Counted from the first letter of the stretch, positions 1 through 12,919 are shown. The stretch is DNA of 64,000 nt from Bretschneidera sinensis (GCA_023935145.1 CM043698.1:19285001-19349000); one strand, 5' to 3'. A program made the numbers and translations. The notes: generated from the sequence alone by a model not told the origin.

Positions 1-440
1 TTTCTTTTGGTTGACTGATTAAGTTTGCGATTTGTTTTAAAATGTTGTTTCTTTTAGGGAGATGATCTTTATCTGTACTTTTATAAATATGAATGAAGGA
101 CCTTTACAGATGTGAATAATGTAATAAACTGGGAACTGCAAATTTGAATTTATGAAAATTTGAGGAGTGTGAGGCAGATCTTCTGATATCTGTTTGTTAC
201 TGTGCTATGAACATAGTGGATTAATTCGTACCTAGTGTTAAGAGTATATAAGAATGCATTCATGTAAAGAACTTGAATCTATAATTGGTGTTAGACTCTT
301 GGTGCTATAGTTGTTTTAAACCTGGGAATGTTTCTATGATAAAAAGAAATCATTGTTGTCTTTTACTTTCTTCAAATGAAGTTGATATTTGAACTTCTTA
401 AGCTTTAGTGGATGGCCTAATGTTTACTTTCTTATTTTAG
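1..440 (+). other. Probable intron or 5' flank of the PP2C pseudogene
   Basis: No coding exon is recognisable. The sequence is T-rich and ends in a TTTTAG acceptor directly before the PP2C-like exon at 441, so at least its 3' part was probably an intron. A first PP2C exon carrying the start codon would be expected upstream; I do not see it here and it may lie outside the window. Confidence 0.5.
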
Positions 441-1754
441 GATATAAGATATGCAAACGAAATTCCTGATGCAGCGCATAATTCTGCCATCCTGCAATTT
501 GTCCCTAGTATCCGTTCTGGTAACTATGCTGACATTGGGCCCAAGAGATATATGCAAGATGAGCATATATGCAGAGATGATCTATCCAACTATCTAGGAT
601 CTCTCTTCAAGTTTCCCAAGCCAAGTGCTTTCTATGAGGTAAGCATGCCTATAACTGTTACTACCCTATTTTGTTGATTTTCTTTGTGGAACTAACTGAT
701 TGTGGTTGGATCATTGCACAGGTCTTTGATGATCATGGAGGACCTGAAGCAGCAGCTTATATCAGGAAAAATGTGATCAGACTCTTTTTTGAAGACGTCA
801 AGTTCTCGCAGACATCTGAAGTTGACAAAATTTTCTTAGAAGAAGTTGAGAACTCCTTACGGAAATCATTTCTTCTTGCAGACCTAGCTTTGGCAGACGA
901 CTGTAACGTGAGCAACTCTTCTGGCACCACAGTGCTTACCGCTTTTCTCTTTGGAAGGTATCTTCATGCTCTACAAATACAACTCGCTAGTTTTCTTGTC
1001 TTTTCATAAATACCTGTTATTCCTGGACAAAACCTTTGTTTTGACTTTTTTTGGTTTGATTGGACGGATGCATGTTAATTCTTTAGAACAGTATTTTTAT
1101 CGAATCTAGTTTGTAACGCGTGTTTAGTTGTTTAAGCTTCTGTTAGTTTTATTTAGTGGATAGCTTCACTTACTGGATCAGATGCCTTGGTGTAAGCTTT
1201 TGTATGTCTGTTAGCGTAGTGCATGAATGACTGTCCTCTTTATGAGTTCTGACTTATCTGTATAGTTGTTTCAGCATAATTTATTCTCCAGCTCACAAAC
1301 TTATCTTGTTCTTTTAAATTGCAAGCTTCTAATGGTGGCCAATGCTGGTGATTGCCGAGCAGTTCTTTGCCGGAACGGCGAGGCAATAGATATGTCTCAA
1401 GACCATAGACCTACTTATCCTTCAGAACGGAGGCGGGTTGAAGAGTTGGGCGGTTTTATCGATGACAGATACCTAAATGGTGTTTTATCAGTTACTCGAG
1501 CCTTGGGTGACTGGGACATGAAGTTCCCTTGAGGTTCTCCTTCGCCTCTCATTGCAGAGCCTAAGTTTCGACAAGTTTCTCTAACAGAGGATGATGAGTT
1601 CCTCATAATTGGGTGTGATGGGATTTGGGATGTGATGTCGAGTCAGCAAGCAGTCAACCTCGTAAGGCGTGGTTTGCACCGGCATGATGATCCATATTCG
1701 AAGCTTTCAGATGCTGCAGAAATTGAAAATTGTTTGGCTGATTTGCCTTTATGA
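441..1754 (+). pseudogene. Protein phosphatase 2C pseudogene (plant PP2C, AtPP2C22/27/49-like)
   Basis: PP2Cs are metal-dependent Ser/Thr phosphatases. Exons seen are 441-638 (66 codons, with SIRSGNYADIGPKRYMQDEH), 722-957 ([13 protein letters not shown]...) and roughly 1326-1754 ([20 protein letters not shown], then [10 protein letters not shown]). Several lesions are visible. The invariant DGHGG metal-site motif reads DDHGG. The second exon ends in phase 2 (TTTGGAAG before gtatct), but the only nearby acceptor AG (1324-1325) gives AGC TTC TAA, an immediate stop. An in-frame TGA at 1530-1532 follows DMKFP, and coding similarity continues beyond it ([14 protein letters not shown], then [20 protein letters not shown]). 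After [10 protein letters not shown] the similarity stops, so the C-terminal segment with the last metal-binding Asp (DNLT region) is missing. The first coding exon is not in the window. The family call is firm and the pseudogene call is strongly supported; it may still be transcribed. Confidence 0.9.
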
Positions 1755-2210
1755 TGTTAGGATGGAGGTGAAGAAATTTTGTGATGTATTTTTTGTTTGT
1801 TAAATTGAAGTCTAGATTTGATTGATTTGCCTTTATGACTGTAATAAGCATTGATTAATTGCTCTAAGGAGCGAGTTATACCATAGACACGAACTTGTAA
1901 TTTTCTTTAATGGAGAAAACGATAGATGCATAGATATACCATATAGCATTCGTTCCACCTTTTTATGATTTATTTTGGTTTAATATTGACTGTTGCTAGT
2001 CTATAAATTTTTTGATCAGAATCCGCTCATCCACTTAATAAACAAATCAAATTTGATTTGTTTTGATCCATTTCGATAATAACCATGATTTTAATGTTAT
2101 ATGGTAATATACTCTGTATTATGTATATATATCTTTTTGTTTTTTTTTATTAAAAACGACGAAGTATAAGTATAATTATACAATAATTGTTGTCATGTTT
2201 GATATATAAA
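1755..2210. other. AT-rich spacer
   Basis: No coding, RNA or repeat feature is recognised. The phrase GATTTGCCTTTATGA occurs twice (about 1740 and 1824), a small local duplication at the broken 3' end of the PP2C pseudogene. Confidence 0.5.
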
Positions 2211-2585
2211 AAAATACAAACATTTTAAAAATAAAATAATATTAATTATTTTCAAGTATTTGACGTGTGTTTAAAAAATTTTATTTAGTAGATATGAGAA
2301 ATAAAATTAATTTTAGATATTAAAATTTAAACTGAACACTGAAAACTGAAAACAATTACAAGAAAGTGTTATCCAAACAGTTTTCTATGTTCAAAACAAT
2401 TTTCGAACACTGATTATCCAAACAATATTTCACTGAAAACTGTTTTGGAAATTCGAGTTACAGTTATCCAAACATGTTTTTATCAGAAAACTGTTTTCAG
2501 AAACTCTTTTCGAACATTGAAAATTGAAAACTGAAAACTCTTTTCGAACACTGAAAATTGAAAACTGTTCTCAAACATGCCCTAG
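2211..2585 (-). mobile_element. MITE-like element, copy 1 (inverted relative to copy 2)
   Basis: A short AT-rich non-coding element rich in variants of GAAAACTGTTTTC and TATCCAAACA, ending ...CAAACATGCCCTAG. Its reverse complement aligns along its length with 14772-15136 (shared order: GGCATGTTTG edge, CAGAAAACATGTTTGGATAACTG, AACTCGAAA, GTTTGGATAAT, CAGTTTTCAGTTTAA, TAAAATTAATTTTATTT, AATATTATTTTATTTT). The internal inverted GAAAAC/GTTTTC motifs give it strong folding potential. No transposase is seen. The class is inferred from size, lack of coding and dispersion; I could not define target duplications. Confidence 0.65.
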
Positions 2586-2829
2586 GAGTTAACCAAAACA
2601 AACATAATCTACAAGTCCCATATCCAAGCCCAATTAAGCAAACCTGAGTCAGCAAAGCGAAAATATATTCATAGTGAACGAAACATAAACATACTAGTAT
2701 TTATTAGATGGTCTTGCTAATCTTTATTCATGGCTAACTCTTGAAACAACATAGGATGTTTTATGCATTAGGTTAGAACACCATCATGAAGTTGATTATT
2801 AGGATAAACTATTAAAGGATGCATAGGTG

Positions 2830-5800
2830 TAGTGCATTCCAACAGCTAAAGAATGCTTATCATGCTTTGATAATCAATACGCAAACAATATTTGATGCAA
2901 AGCAAATATAATCTATCAATCATGTAAGCACTCATATTTTAAAGAACCCAACTCTACCCATAAGTATCTATCATGACTTTTGGACTTTAAAGCATCATAT
3001 TTCATGAAACAGAGGATATATGGCAAACAAGGTTCAACTGTCATCATTTAGTACAATATGAAATAGAGGATAAGTCTAGTAGTAGTAGTTTGTCAAGACA
3101 CACAAGGCAGGACATGGAATTGACAAAACACAATTCTCTTTTTTCTTCCTTTCAAACATTTAGAGATATCAAGATAGATAAAGAAAGTCCTATCAGAGCC
3201 TAAAAAACGAAACATCCAAGAACTCACGTGATCGCTGAATTTTCATAGTAGTTTGCACAGAAGATTTTCGCACATAAACTGTATCATCAAATCATCAAGT
3301 CGAATTCGTCTTATAATACATACAATGGATTTGCCTACAATGACATACACTGCTTGAAGATACTCATAGAGGCTCAACTCGAAAAATATAAATATTCACC
3401 AACGGAAAGGTATCACCGACTAAAAAAATACCATGACTGACAGACTCTAAGATGCACAGTGCTTACGTATCAGTTATTCCACATTCCATTTAATGATTTT
3501 AGATTTTAACTTTCTAATTGTATCAATAAATCAGAAAATAAACATCCAAGAACAGATATGCATTAAAAACAAATAGGACAGAAAATAAATAATCTGTAAT
3601 CAATACAAATAAAACTAGTACCATCAATATAATCAAGTCAAGGAGACTTAATATGTCAGATCCGCCAAGAACATTAACGACCAATACCTTAATCAGGGAC
3701 CAACTCAGAATTTGACTACTAACACTAAATCCTAACATCTAAGCAATCATGACTAGGTTGTTCCTTAGAGTGCTAAGTAGCATAGAAGTGTCCTCAGGAA
3801 AATTCCCTTTCCATCCCGAAGGAATAATCACAAGATTAGGCAACAAAAGCAACGGAGACAGACATGCTCATATTCACCACACATTTAAAAATTTGACATT
3901 ATATACAAAAGAAAAAAGAAAATATGCATGAAGGTCATCATTGTTGATCCCGACAGGGAACTGACATAATGCACATCACAACGCTAAAGAATGTTTATCA
4001 TGCTTTGATAATCAATATGCAAACAATATATGATGCAAAACAAATATAATCTATCAATCATGTAAGCACTCATATTTAAAAGAACCCAACTCTATCATAA
4101 GTATCTATCATGACTTCTGGACTTTAAAGCATCAAATTCCATGAAACATAGAGGATAAATGGCAAACAAGGTTCAATTGACATCATTTAGTACAATATGA
4201 AATAGAAGTCTAGTAGTAGTAGTTTGTTAAGACACACAACGCAGGACATGGAGTTGACAAAGCACAATTCTCTTTTTCCTTCCTTTCAAACATTTAGAGA
4301 TATCAAGACAAATAAAAAGTCCTATTAGAGCTTAAAAAACGAAATATTCAAAAACTCACATGATCACTGAATTTTCATAGTAGCTTGCACAAAATATTTT
4401 CACACAAACTATATTATCAAATCACCAAGTCAAATTCTTCTTATAACACATACTGTGGATTTTCCTACAATGACATACTTTGCTTGAAGATACTCATAGA
4501 GAGTCAACCCGAAAAAGATATATTCACCCACGGAAATGCACCACCAACTAAAAAAATACTTAAGACTGACTAACTCTTAATGCATCACACTTACGTATCA
4601 ATTATACCACATTCCATTTAATGATTTTAGATTTTCACTTTCTAATTGGTATCAATAAATCGGTAGAACATCCAAGAACAGATATATATTACAAACAAAT
4701 AGGCCAGAAAATTAATACACTGTAATCAACACAAATAAAGCTAGTGTCACCAATATAATCAAGTCAAAGAGCCTTAAGATGTCAGATCCACCAAGAACAT
4801 TAACGACCAATACCTTAACCGACCAATGCCTTAACCAGAGTTCAACTCAGAATTTAACTACTAACCCTAAATCCTAACATCTAAGCAATCATGACTAGGT
4901 TGTTCCTTGGTGTGCTAACTAGCATAGGAGAGTCATCGGAAAACTTCTCTTTTCATCTCAGAGGAATAAATCACAAAACTAGGTAACGAAAGCAACAAAG
5001 ACAGACAGCCTCATATTTACCACACATTTAAACATTAGACATAACATACAAAGGAAAATACGCATGAAGGTCATCATTGTTGATCCCGACAATGAATTGA
5101 CACAATGCATATCAGAACGCTAAACAATGCTTATCATCTTGCTTTGATAATCAATACGCAAACAATATTTGATGTGAAGCAAATATAATCTATCAATCAT
5201 GTAAGCACTCATATTTTAAAGAACCCATTCTACTATAAGTATTTATCCTGATTTCTAGACTTTAAAGCATTACATTCCATGAAACAGAGAGGATATATGA
5301 CAAACAAGGTTCAACTGTCATCATTTGGTACAGTTTAAAATAGAGGATAAGTCTAGTAGTAGTAGTAGTAATAGTAGTAGTTTGTCAAGATACACAAGGC
5401 ATTAGATGGAGTTGACAAAGCACAATTCTCTTCTTCCTTCCTTTCAAACATTCAGAGATATCAAGACATATAAAAAGAATCTTATTAAAGCCTAAAAAAC
5501 GAAATATCCAAGTACTTACATGATCACTGAATTTTCATAGGAGCTTGCATAAAAGATTTTCGCACATAAACTATATAATCAAATCACCAAGTCGAATTCG
5601 TCTTATAACACATACGATGGATTTTCCTATACGTTGCTTGAAGATACTCATAGAGAGTCAACCCGAAAAATATATATATTCACCAATGGAAAGGAACCAA
5701 CAACTAAATAAATACCTAAAACTAACTGACTCTAAAATACATCGCACTTATGTATCAGTTATACCACATTCCTTAATGATTTAAGATTTCCACTTTCTAA

Positions 5801-8689
5801 TTGTATCAATAAATCAATAGAAAAACATCCAAGAACAGATATGCATTACAAAAAAATAGGACAAAAATAAATAAACTATAATCAATACAAATAAAGCTAG
5901 TGTCACCAATATAATCAAGCCGAGAAGCCTTAAGATGTAAGATCCTCCAAGGACATTAACGACCAATACCTTAAGTAGGGATCAACTCAGAATTTGATTA
6001 CTAACACTAAATCCTAACATCTAAGCAATCATGAATAGGTTGTTCCTTGGTGTGCTAACCAGCATAGAAGAGTTCACGGGAAACTTTCCTTACCATCCCA
6101 TACGAATAATCACAAGACTAGGCAACGAAAGCAACAGAGGCAGCAGAGAGACTCATATTCACCACACATTTAAACACTAGACATAATATACAAAGGAAAA
6201 AGGAAAATACGCATGAGGGTCATATCATTGTCAATCCCTACCGTGAACTAACGCAATGCACATCATAAAGCTAAACAATGCTTATCATGCTTTGATAATC
6301 AAAACGCAAACAATATTTGATGCAAAACAAATATAATCTATTGGCACTCATATTTTAAAGAACCCAACTCTACCAAAAGAATCTATCATGATTTCTAGAC
6401 TTTGAAGCATCATGGCAAACAAGGTTCATCTGTATTCATTCAGTACAGTAGTAGTTTGTCAAGATACACAGGGCAGGACTTGGAGTTGACAAAGCACAAT
6501 TCTATTTTTCCTTCTTTCCAAACATTCAGAGAAATCAAGACATAAAAAGAGTCATATTAGCGCCTAAAAATGAAATATCCAAGAACTTAAATCATCACTG
6601 AATTTTTATAGCAGCTTGCACAAAAGATTTTCGCACATAAACTACATCCTCAAATCACCAAGTCAAATTAGTCTTATCAATAAATCACCGACTAAAAAAA
6701 TACCTAAGACTGACTGACTCTAAAATACACAGCGCTTACGTATCAGTTATACCACATTCCATTTAATGATTTAAGATTTTCACTTTCTAATTGTATCAAT
6801 AAATCAATAGGAAAACATCCAAGAACAGATATGCATTAAAAACAAATAGGACAAAAAATAAATAAACTGTAATCAATACAAATAAAGCTAGTGTCACCAA
6901 TATAATCAAGCCTAGGAGCCTTAAGATGTAAGATCCGCTAAGGACATTAACGACCAATACCTTAAGTATGGATCAACTCAGAATTTGATTACTAACACTA
7001 AATCATAACATCTGAGCAATCATGAGTAGGCTATTCCTTGGTGTGCCAACCAGGAAGAATAATCACAAGACTAGGCAACGAAAGCAACAGAGGCATGCAG
7101 GCAGACTCATATTCACCACAAATTTAAACATTAGACATAATATACAAAGGAAAAAGGAAAATACGCATGAGGGTCATATCATTGTTGATCCCTAACGTGA
7201 ATTGACACAGTGCACATCATAAAGCTAAACGATGCTTATCATGCTTTGATAACCAAAACGCAAACAATATTTGATGCAAACAAATATAATCTATCGGAAC
7301 TCATATTTTAAAGAACCCAACTCTGCGCAAAGTATCTATCATGATTTCTAGACTTTGAAGCATCATGGCAAACAAGGTTCAACTATCATCATTTAGTATA
7401 GTATAAAATAGAGGATAAGTCTAGTAGTAGTAGTTTGTCAAGATACACAAGGCAAGACATGGAGTTGACAAAGCAAAATTCTCTTTTTCCTTCCTTCCAA
7501 ACATTCAGAGATATCAAGACATATAAAAAGAGTCTTATTAGAGCCTAAAAATGAAATATCCAAGAACTTAAATCATCACTGAATTTTTATAGCAGCTTGC
7601 ACAAAAGATTTTCGCACATAAACTACATCATCAAATCACCAAGTCGAATTCGTCTTATAACACATACAATGGATTTGCCTACAATGACATACGTTGCTTG
7701 AAGATACTCATAGAGAGTCAACCCGAAAAATATATATATTCACCATTGGAAAGACACCACCGACTAAAAAAATACCCAAGACTGACTGACTCTAAAATAA
7801 ACAACGCTTACGTATCAGTTATACCACATTCCATTTAATGATTTTAGATTTTCATTTTCTAGTTGTATCAATAATTCAGTAGAAAAACATCCAAAAACAG
7901 AATTAAGTAGAAAAACATCCAAGAACAGATATGCATTACAAACGAATAGGTCAAAAAATAAATAAACTATAATCAATACAAATAAAGCTAGTGTCACAAA
8001 TATAATCAAGCCAAAGAGCCTTAAGATGTCATCCACCAAGGACATTAACGACCAGGGATCAACTCAAAATTTGATTACTAACACTAAATCCTAACATCTA
8101 AGCAATCATGACTAAGTTGTTCCTTGGTGTGCTAACCAGCATAAAAGAGTTCTCGAGAAACTTTCCTTACCATCTCAGAGGAATAATCACAAGACTGGGA
8201 AAAGAAAAGCAACAGAGAAAAAAGGAAAATACGCATGAGTCGTATCATTGTTGATCCCTATAGTGAACTGACGCAATGCACATCACAACGCTAAACAATG
8301 CTTATCATGCTTTGATAATCAAAACGCAAACAATATTTGATGCAAAACAAATATAATCTATCAATCATGAAAGCACTCATATTTTAAAGAACCCAACTCT
8401 ACCAAAAGTATTTATCATTATTTCTGGACTTTGAAGCATCAGATTCCATGAGACAGAGAAGATATATGGCAAACAAGGTTCAACCGTCATCATTTAGTAC
8501 AATATAAAATAGAGGATAAGTTTAGTAGTAGTAGGTTGTCAAGATACACAAGGCATGACATGGAGTTAACAAAGCACAATTCTTTTTTTCCTTCTTTCCA
8601 AACATTCAGAGAAATCAAGACATATACAAAGAGTAGTATTAGAGCCTAAAAAACGAAATATCAAAGAACTTACATGATCACTGAATTGC
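2830..8689. repeat. Tandem array of six ~1.0-1.15 kb units
   Basis: The anchor GCTAAA(G/C)AATGC followed by TTATCATGCTTTGATAATCA recurs at about 2845, 3983, 5119, 6270, 7224 and 8290, giving periods of 1138, 1136, 1151, 954 and 1066 bp. Each unit keeps the same order of blocks: the anchor, AACAAGGTTCAACTGTCATC, GTAGTAGTAG run, GAGTTGACAAAGCACAATTC, GATCACTGAATTTTCATAG, CTTGAAGATACTCATAGAG, TACGTATCAGTTATACCACA, and AAGCAATCATGACTAGGTTG. The shorter periods are explained by internal deletions (for example the copy starting at 6270 lacks the segment around GGATTTGCC). The sixth copy is cut at 8689 where the next array begins. Short ORFs inside are not conserved between units, so I call no genes. 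Confidence 0.92.
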
Positions 8690-11600
8690 CATTAGAATTC
8701 TGAATGTTTTTCCTTCAAAATACCAGCGGAAAGGCACAACTGAAAGGTAAAAAAAAATACAATGTTTGCCAACATGGAATTCAATTGCGACTAGAATTCA
8801 TAATTAGTTTTTTCTTCAAAAAAACCAATGAACAAGCATCACCGAAAGGACAAAACAATACAATATTTGCTAGCAAGAAATTCAATTAGAATTAGAATTT
8901 AGAATTAATCTTTCTTCAGAAAACAAATGGACATGTACCACCGATGGGACAAAAAAAAATTTTCCCATAATGAATTCAATTGCTATTAGAATTCATAATT
9001 AGTTTTTCCTTCATAAAATACCAACAAAAAAGCACCACCGAAGGGACCGAATAATACAATCTTTGTCAATTAGAATTAGAATTCATAATAAGTCTTTCTT
9101 CCGAATACCAACGGACAAACACAAGTGAAGGGACAAAAAAATGCAATACTTCCAAAGTGAAATCAATTGCAATCAAAATTCAGAATTAGTCTTTCCTTTG
9201 GAAAACCAACATAAAGGCACCACCGAAGGGACAAAATAATACAATGTTTCCCAGAATGAATTTAATTGCAATTAGAATTCAGAAATAGTCTTTCCTTAAA
9301 AAAATCAATAGGAAGGCAACACCGAAAGGACAAAAGAATACAACATTTGTCAAAATCAAATTCAGTTGCAACTTGAATTTAGAATTATTCTTTCCTTTAG
9401 AAAACCAATGGAGAGGCTCAACCAAATGGACAAAAAATACAATATTTGCCAGCAAGGAATTTAAATGCGATTAGAATTAATAATTAGTCTTTTCTTCAAA
9501 AAAACCATTAAACAAGCACAACCTAAAGGAAAAAATAATACAATATTTGCTGGCATAGAATTCAATTAGAATTAGAATTCAAAATAAGTCCTTTAGAAAA
9601 CCAACGGACAGGCACCACCAAATGGACAAAAAATACAATGTTTCCCCGAATGAATTCAATTGCAATTAGAATTCAGAAATAGTCTTTCCTTCATAAAATC
9701 AACGGGAAGGTAACACCGAAAGGGCAAAAGAATACAATGTTTGTCATCATCGAATTCAGTTGCAACTAGAATTTAGAATTATTCTTTCCTTCAGAAAACT
9801 AACAGAAAAGCTCAACCAAATAGACAAAAAATATAATATTTGCCAGCAAGGAATTCAATTGCGACTAGAATTAATAATTAATCTTTTCTTAAAAAAAACT
9901 ATTGAACAAGCACCATCTAAAGGACAAAATAATACAATCTTTGCCTGCATGGAATTCAATTAGAATTAGAATTCAAAATAAGTTTTTCTTCAGAAAACAA
10001 AGGGACATACACAATCAAAGGGATAAAAAATATAATGTTTCCAAGAATGAATTCAATTGCAATTAGAATTCATAATCAATCTTTCATTTAGAAAACCAAC
10101 GGAAAGGCAACACCAAATGGACAAAATAATGCAATCGTTGCCAGAATGGAATTTAATTAAAATTAAAATTCATAATAAGTCTATCTTCAGAAAACAAAGG
10201 GGCATGCACCATCCAAGGAACAAAACGATACAATGTTTCCTAGAATGAATTCAACTGCAATTAAAATTCAGAATTAGAGGCACCATCGAAATGATAAAAT
10301 AATACAATCCTTGCTAGCATGGAATTCAATTCATATTAGTATTTGGAATGTCTTTCTTTAGAAACCCAACGTACAGACACTATCGAAGGGACAAAAAATA
10401 TAATGTTTCCCATAATGAATTCAATTGCACTTAGAATTCAAGATTAGTATTTCCTTCAGAAAACCAACAGAAAAGCACCACTGAATGGACAAAAATATAA
10501 AGTTTAAGCAGCCACCATCGAATAAACAACATGGAATTCAATTGAGATTAGAATTTGCGATATGTCTTTTCTTAAGAAAACTAAGGGACAAACATCATCG
10601 AAGGGTCAACAAAATAAAATCTTTCGAGCATGAAATTCCATTTGAATTAAAATTTAGAATAAGTCTATCTTCAGAAAACCTTCGTCTACCACCGAACGGA
10701 CAAAAAATATAATGTTTCCCAGCATGGAATTCAATTGCAAAAAGAATTCAGAATTATTCTTTACTTCAGAAAACCATCGAAAATGCATCACCCATTAAAA
10801 AAGAATTCTTTCTTTTAGAATTATTCTTACCATTGAATTTAATGAGAATTAGAATTCAAAATAAGTCTTTCTTAAGAAAACAAAGAGACAAGCACCACCA
10901 AATGGACAAAAAATTATAATGATTCCCAGAATGAATTCAATTGCAATTAAAATACAGAATTAGTCTTTCCTTTAGAAAAACAACGAAAAGGCACCAACTA
11001 AGGGACAAAAGTATAATGTTTACCAGCATTGAATTCAATAAAAATTAGGATTTGGGATAAGTCATTTCTTAAGAAACCAAGGGACAGGCACCAATGAAGG
11101 GACAAAAAATACAATGTTTTAAAGCATGGAATTCAATTGTCATTAGAATTCAAAACGTCTTTCCTTTAGAAAACCAATGGGAAGGCACCACCGAAGGGAC
11201 AAAAGAATACAATGTTTGTCAGCCAGGAAATCATTTACAACTAGAATTCTTAATTATTCTTTTCTTCAGAAAACCAAAAGAAAGGAACCCCGAAAAGACA
11301 AAATAATACAATCTTTGCTAGCTTGGAATTCAATTAGAACTACAATTTTAGAATAAGTATTTCTTCATAAAACCAACGGATTAGCACCACCGAAGGGAAA
11401 AAAATACAATATTTCAAATAATGAATTCAATGGCAATTAGAATTCAGAATTTGTCTTTCCTTAAGAAAACCAACATAAAGGCACCACCAAAGAGACAAAA
11501 TAATACAATCTTTACCAGCATGGAATTCAATTAGAAGTATGATTCAATAACAAAGGGACAAGCACCACCCAAAGGAGAAAAAAATATAATGTTTCCAAAA

Positions 11601-12560
11601 ATGAATTCAATTGCAATTAGAATTCAAAATCAGTCTTTCCAATAGAAAACCAAATGAAAAGCACCACAAAGAGGACAAAATAATACAATCTTTGTCAACA
11701 AGTAATTCAATTAGTATTTGAATTCAGAATAAGTCGTACTTCAGAAAACCAACGGACAAGCACCACCGAAGGACAACAAAATGCAAAGTTTCCCATAATG
11801 AATTCAATTGCAATTAGAATTCAGAATTACTCTTTCCTTCGTAAAACCAACCGAAAGGAACCACCAAAGGGACAAAAATATAATATTTACCAACATGGAA
11901 TTCAAGTGCAACTAGAATTCAAAATTAGTTTTTTCTACGTAAAACCAATAGGGATACACCAACGGAGGGACAAAAATATAATGTTTACTATCATAGAATT
12001 CATTTGCAACTAGAATTCAGAATTAGTCTTTTCTTCATAAATCTAATGGGTGGACACCAACGAAGGGAAAAAAAATACGAAGTTTCCAAGCACGGAGTTC
12101 AGTTGCCATTAGAATTCATAAAGTCTTTCCTTCAGAAAACCAATAGGAAGGCACCACCGAAGGGACAAAAGAATACAATGTTTGTCAGCATGAAATACAT
12201 TTGCAACTAGAATTCAGAATTATTTTTTCCTTCAAAAAACCAATGGAAAGGCACAACCAAAGGGACAAAAAAACACAATGTTTGCCAACATGGAATTCAA
12301 TTGCAACTAGAATTCAGAATTAGTCTTTTCTTCAAAAAACACAATGGATAAGAACCAACGAAGTGACTAACAATACAATCTTTGCTAGCATGGAATTCAA
12401 TTAGAATAAGTCTTTCTTCATAAAACAAACGGACATGCAGCACTGAAGGGATAAAATAATGAATTCAACTGCAATAAGAATTCAAAATTAGTCTTTCGTT
12501 CAGAAACCCAACAGAAAATCACCACCGAAGAGACAATAATACAATCTTTCCCAGTAAGAG
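8690..12560. repeat. Satellite/minisatellite array, ~39 units of ~97 bp with palindromic core
   Basis: The anchor GAATTCAATT and its variants occur about 39 times between 8777 and 12461, mean spacing about 97 bp. A typical unit runs: a near-palindrome (GAATTC, AATTGCAATT, GAATTC), then AGAATTAGTCTTTCCTTCAG, AAAACCAACGGAAAGGCACC, ACCGAAGGGACAAAATAATA, CAATGTTTGCCAGCATG. Units fall into subtypes (AATTGCAATTAG, AGTTGCAACTAG, AATTGCGACTAG, AATTAGAATTAG). Between about 9256 and 10048 they appear in the fixed order A-B-C-D twice, a higher-order period of about 396 bp. Open frames spanning several units are by-products of the repeat; the unit is not a whole number of codons. Confidence 0.92.
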
Positions 12561-12919
12561 ACAAAATAACACAAATTATTTTTTATTATAATAATAATAA
12601 TAATAATAAAATTTTGGGTTTGTGAAGAAATAAGAGATTATTAAGAATGATGAATAGTGCTAAGTTATTTTGGTATGTAAACTTCTTATCCCACTTTAAT
12701 CCCCATCCAACAATCTCGTGATCCAAACACAAGATTAAGGTATTACATCTTTAATTCCCCTTTATCTTATCCCATGTTAATCCTAATCGTATCCCACAAT
12801 AATCTTGAACCAAACAGACCCTAAGTGACAATCAAATCATCTTCCAATAATCGAGCACCCTTAACTCTTTAAACCACAATTGATTATCATATCATTATTA
12901 CATATTATTTTGAAGCAAA
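12561..12919. repeat. AAT microsatellite and MITE-like terminal fragment
   Basis: A (TAA/AAT)n tract lies at about 12586-12611. Downstream (about 12670-12823) is a sequence of the form CTTATCCCACTTTAATCCCC ... CTTGAACCAAACAGACCCTA; the last stretch read on the minus strand is TAGGGTCTGTTTGG, a common terminus of short plant DNA transposons. The opposite terminus was not found, so it is probably a truncated element. Confidence 0.4.

Noticed and set aside
8704..12210. Several plus-strand ORFs of 60-75 codons in the satellite (e.g. 9760-9963, 11094-11306, 12004-12210)
   Set aside because: They are translations of the ~97 bp repeat, shift frame from unit to unit, and have no domain.
8690..12560. 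Regular repeats resembling a CRISPR array
   Set aside because: Eukaryotic satellite: units are homologous end to end with no unique spacers, and the host is a plant.
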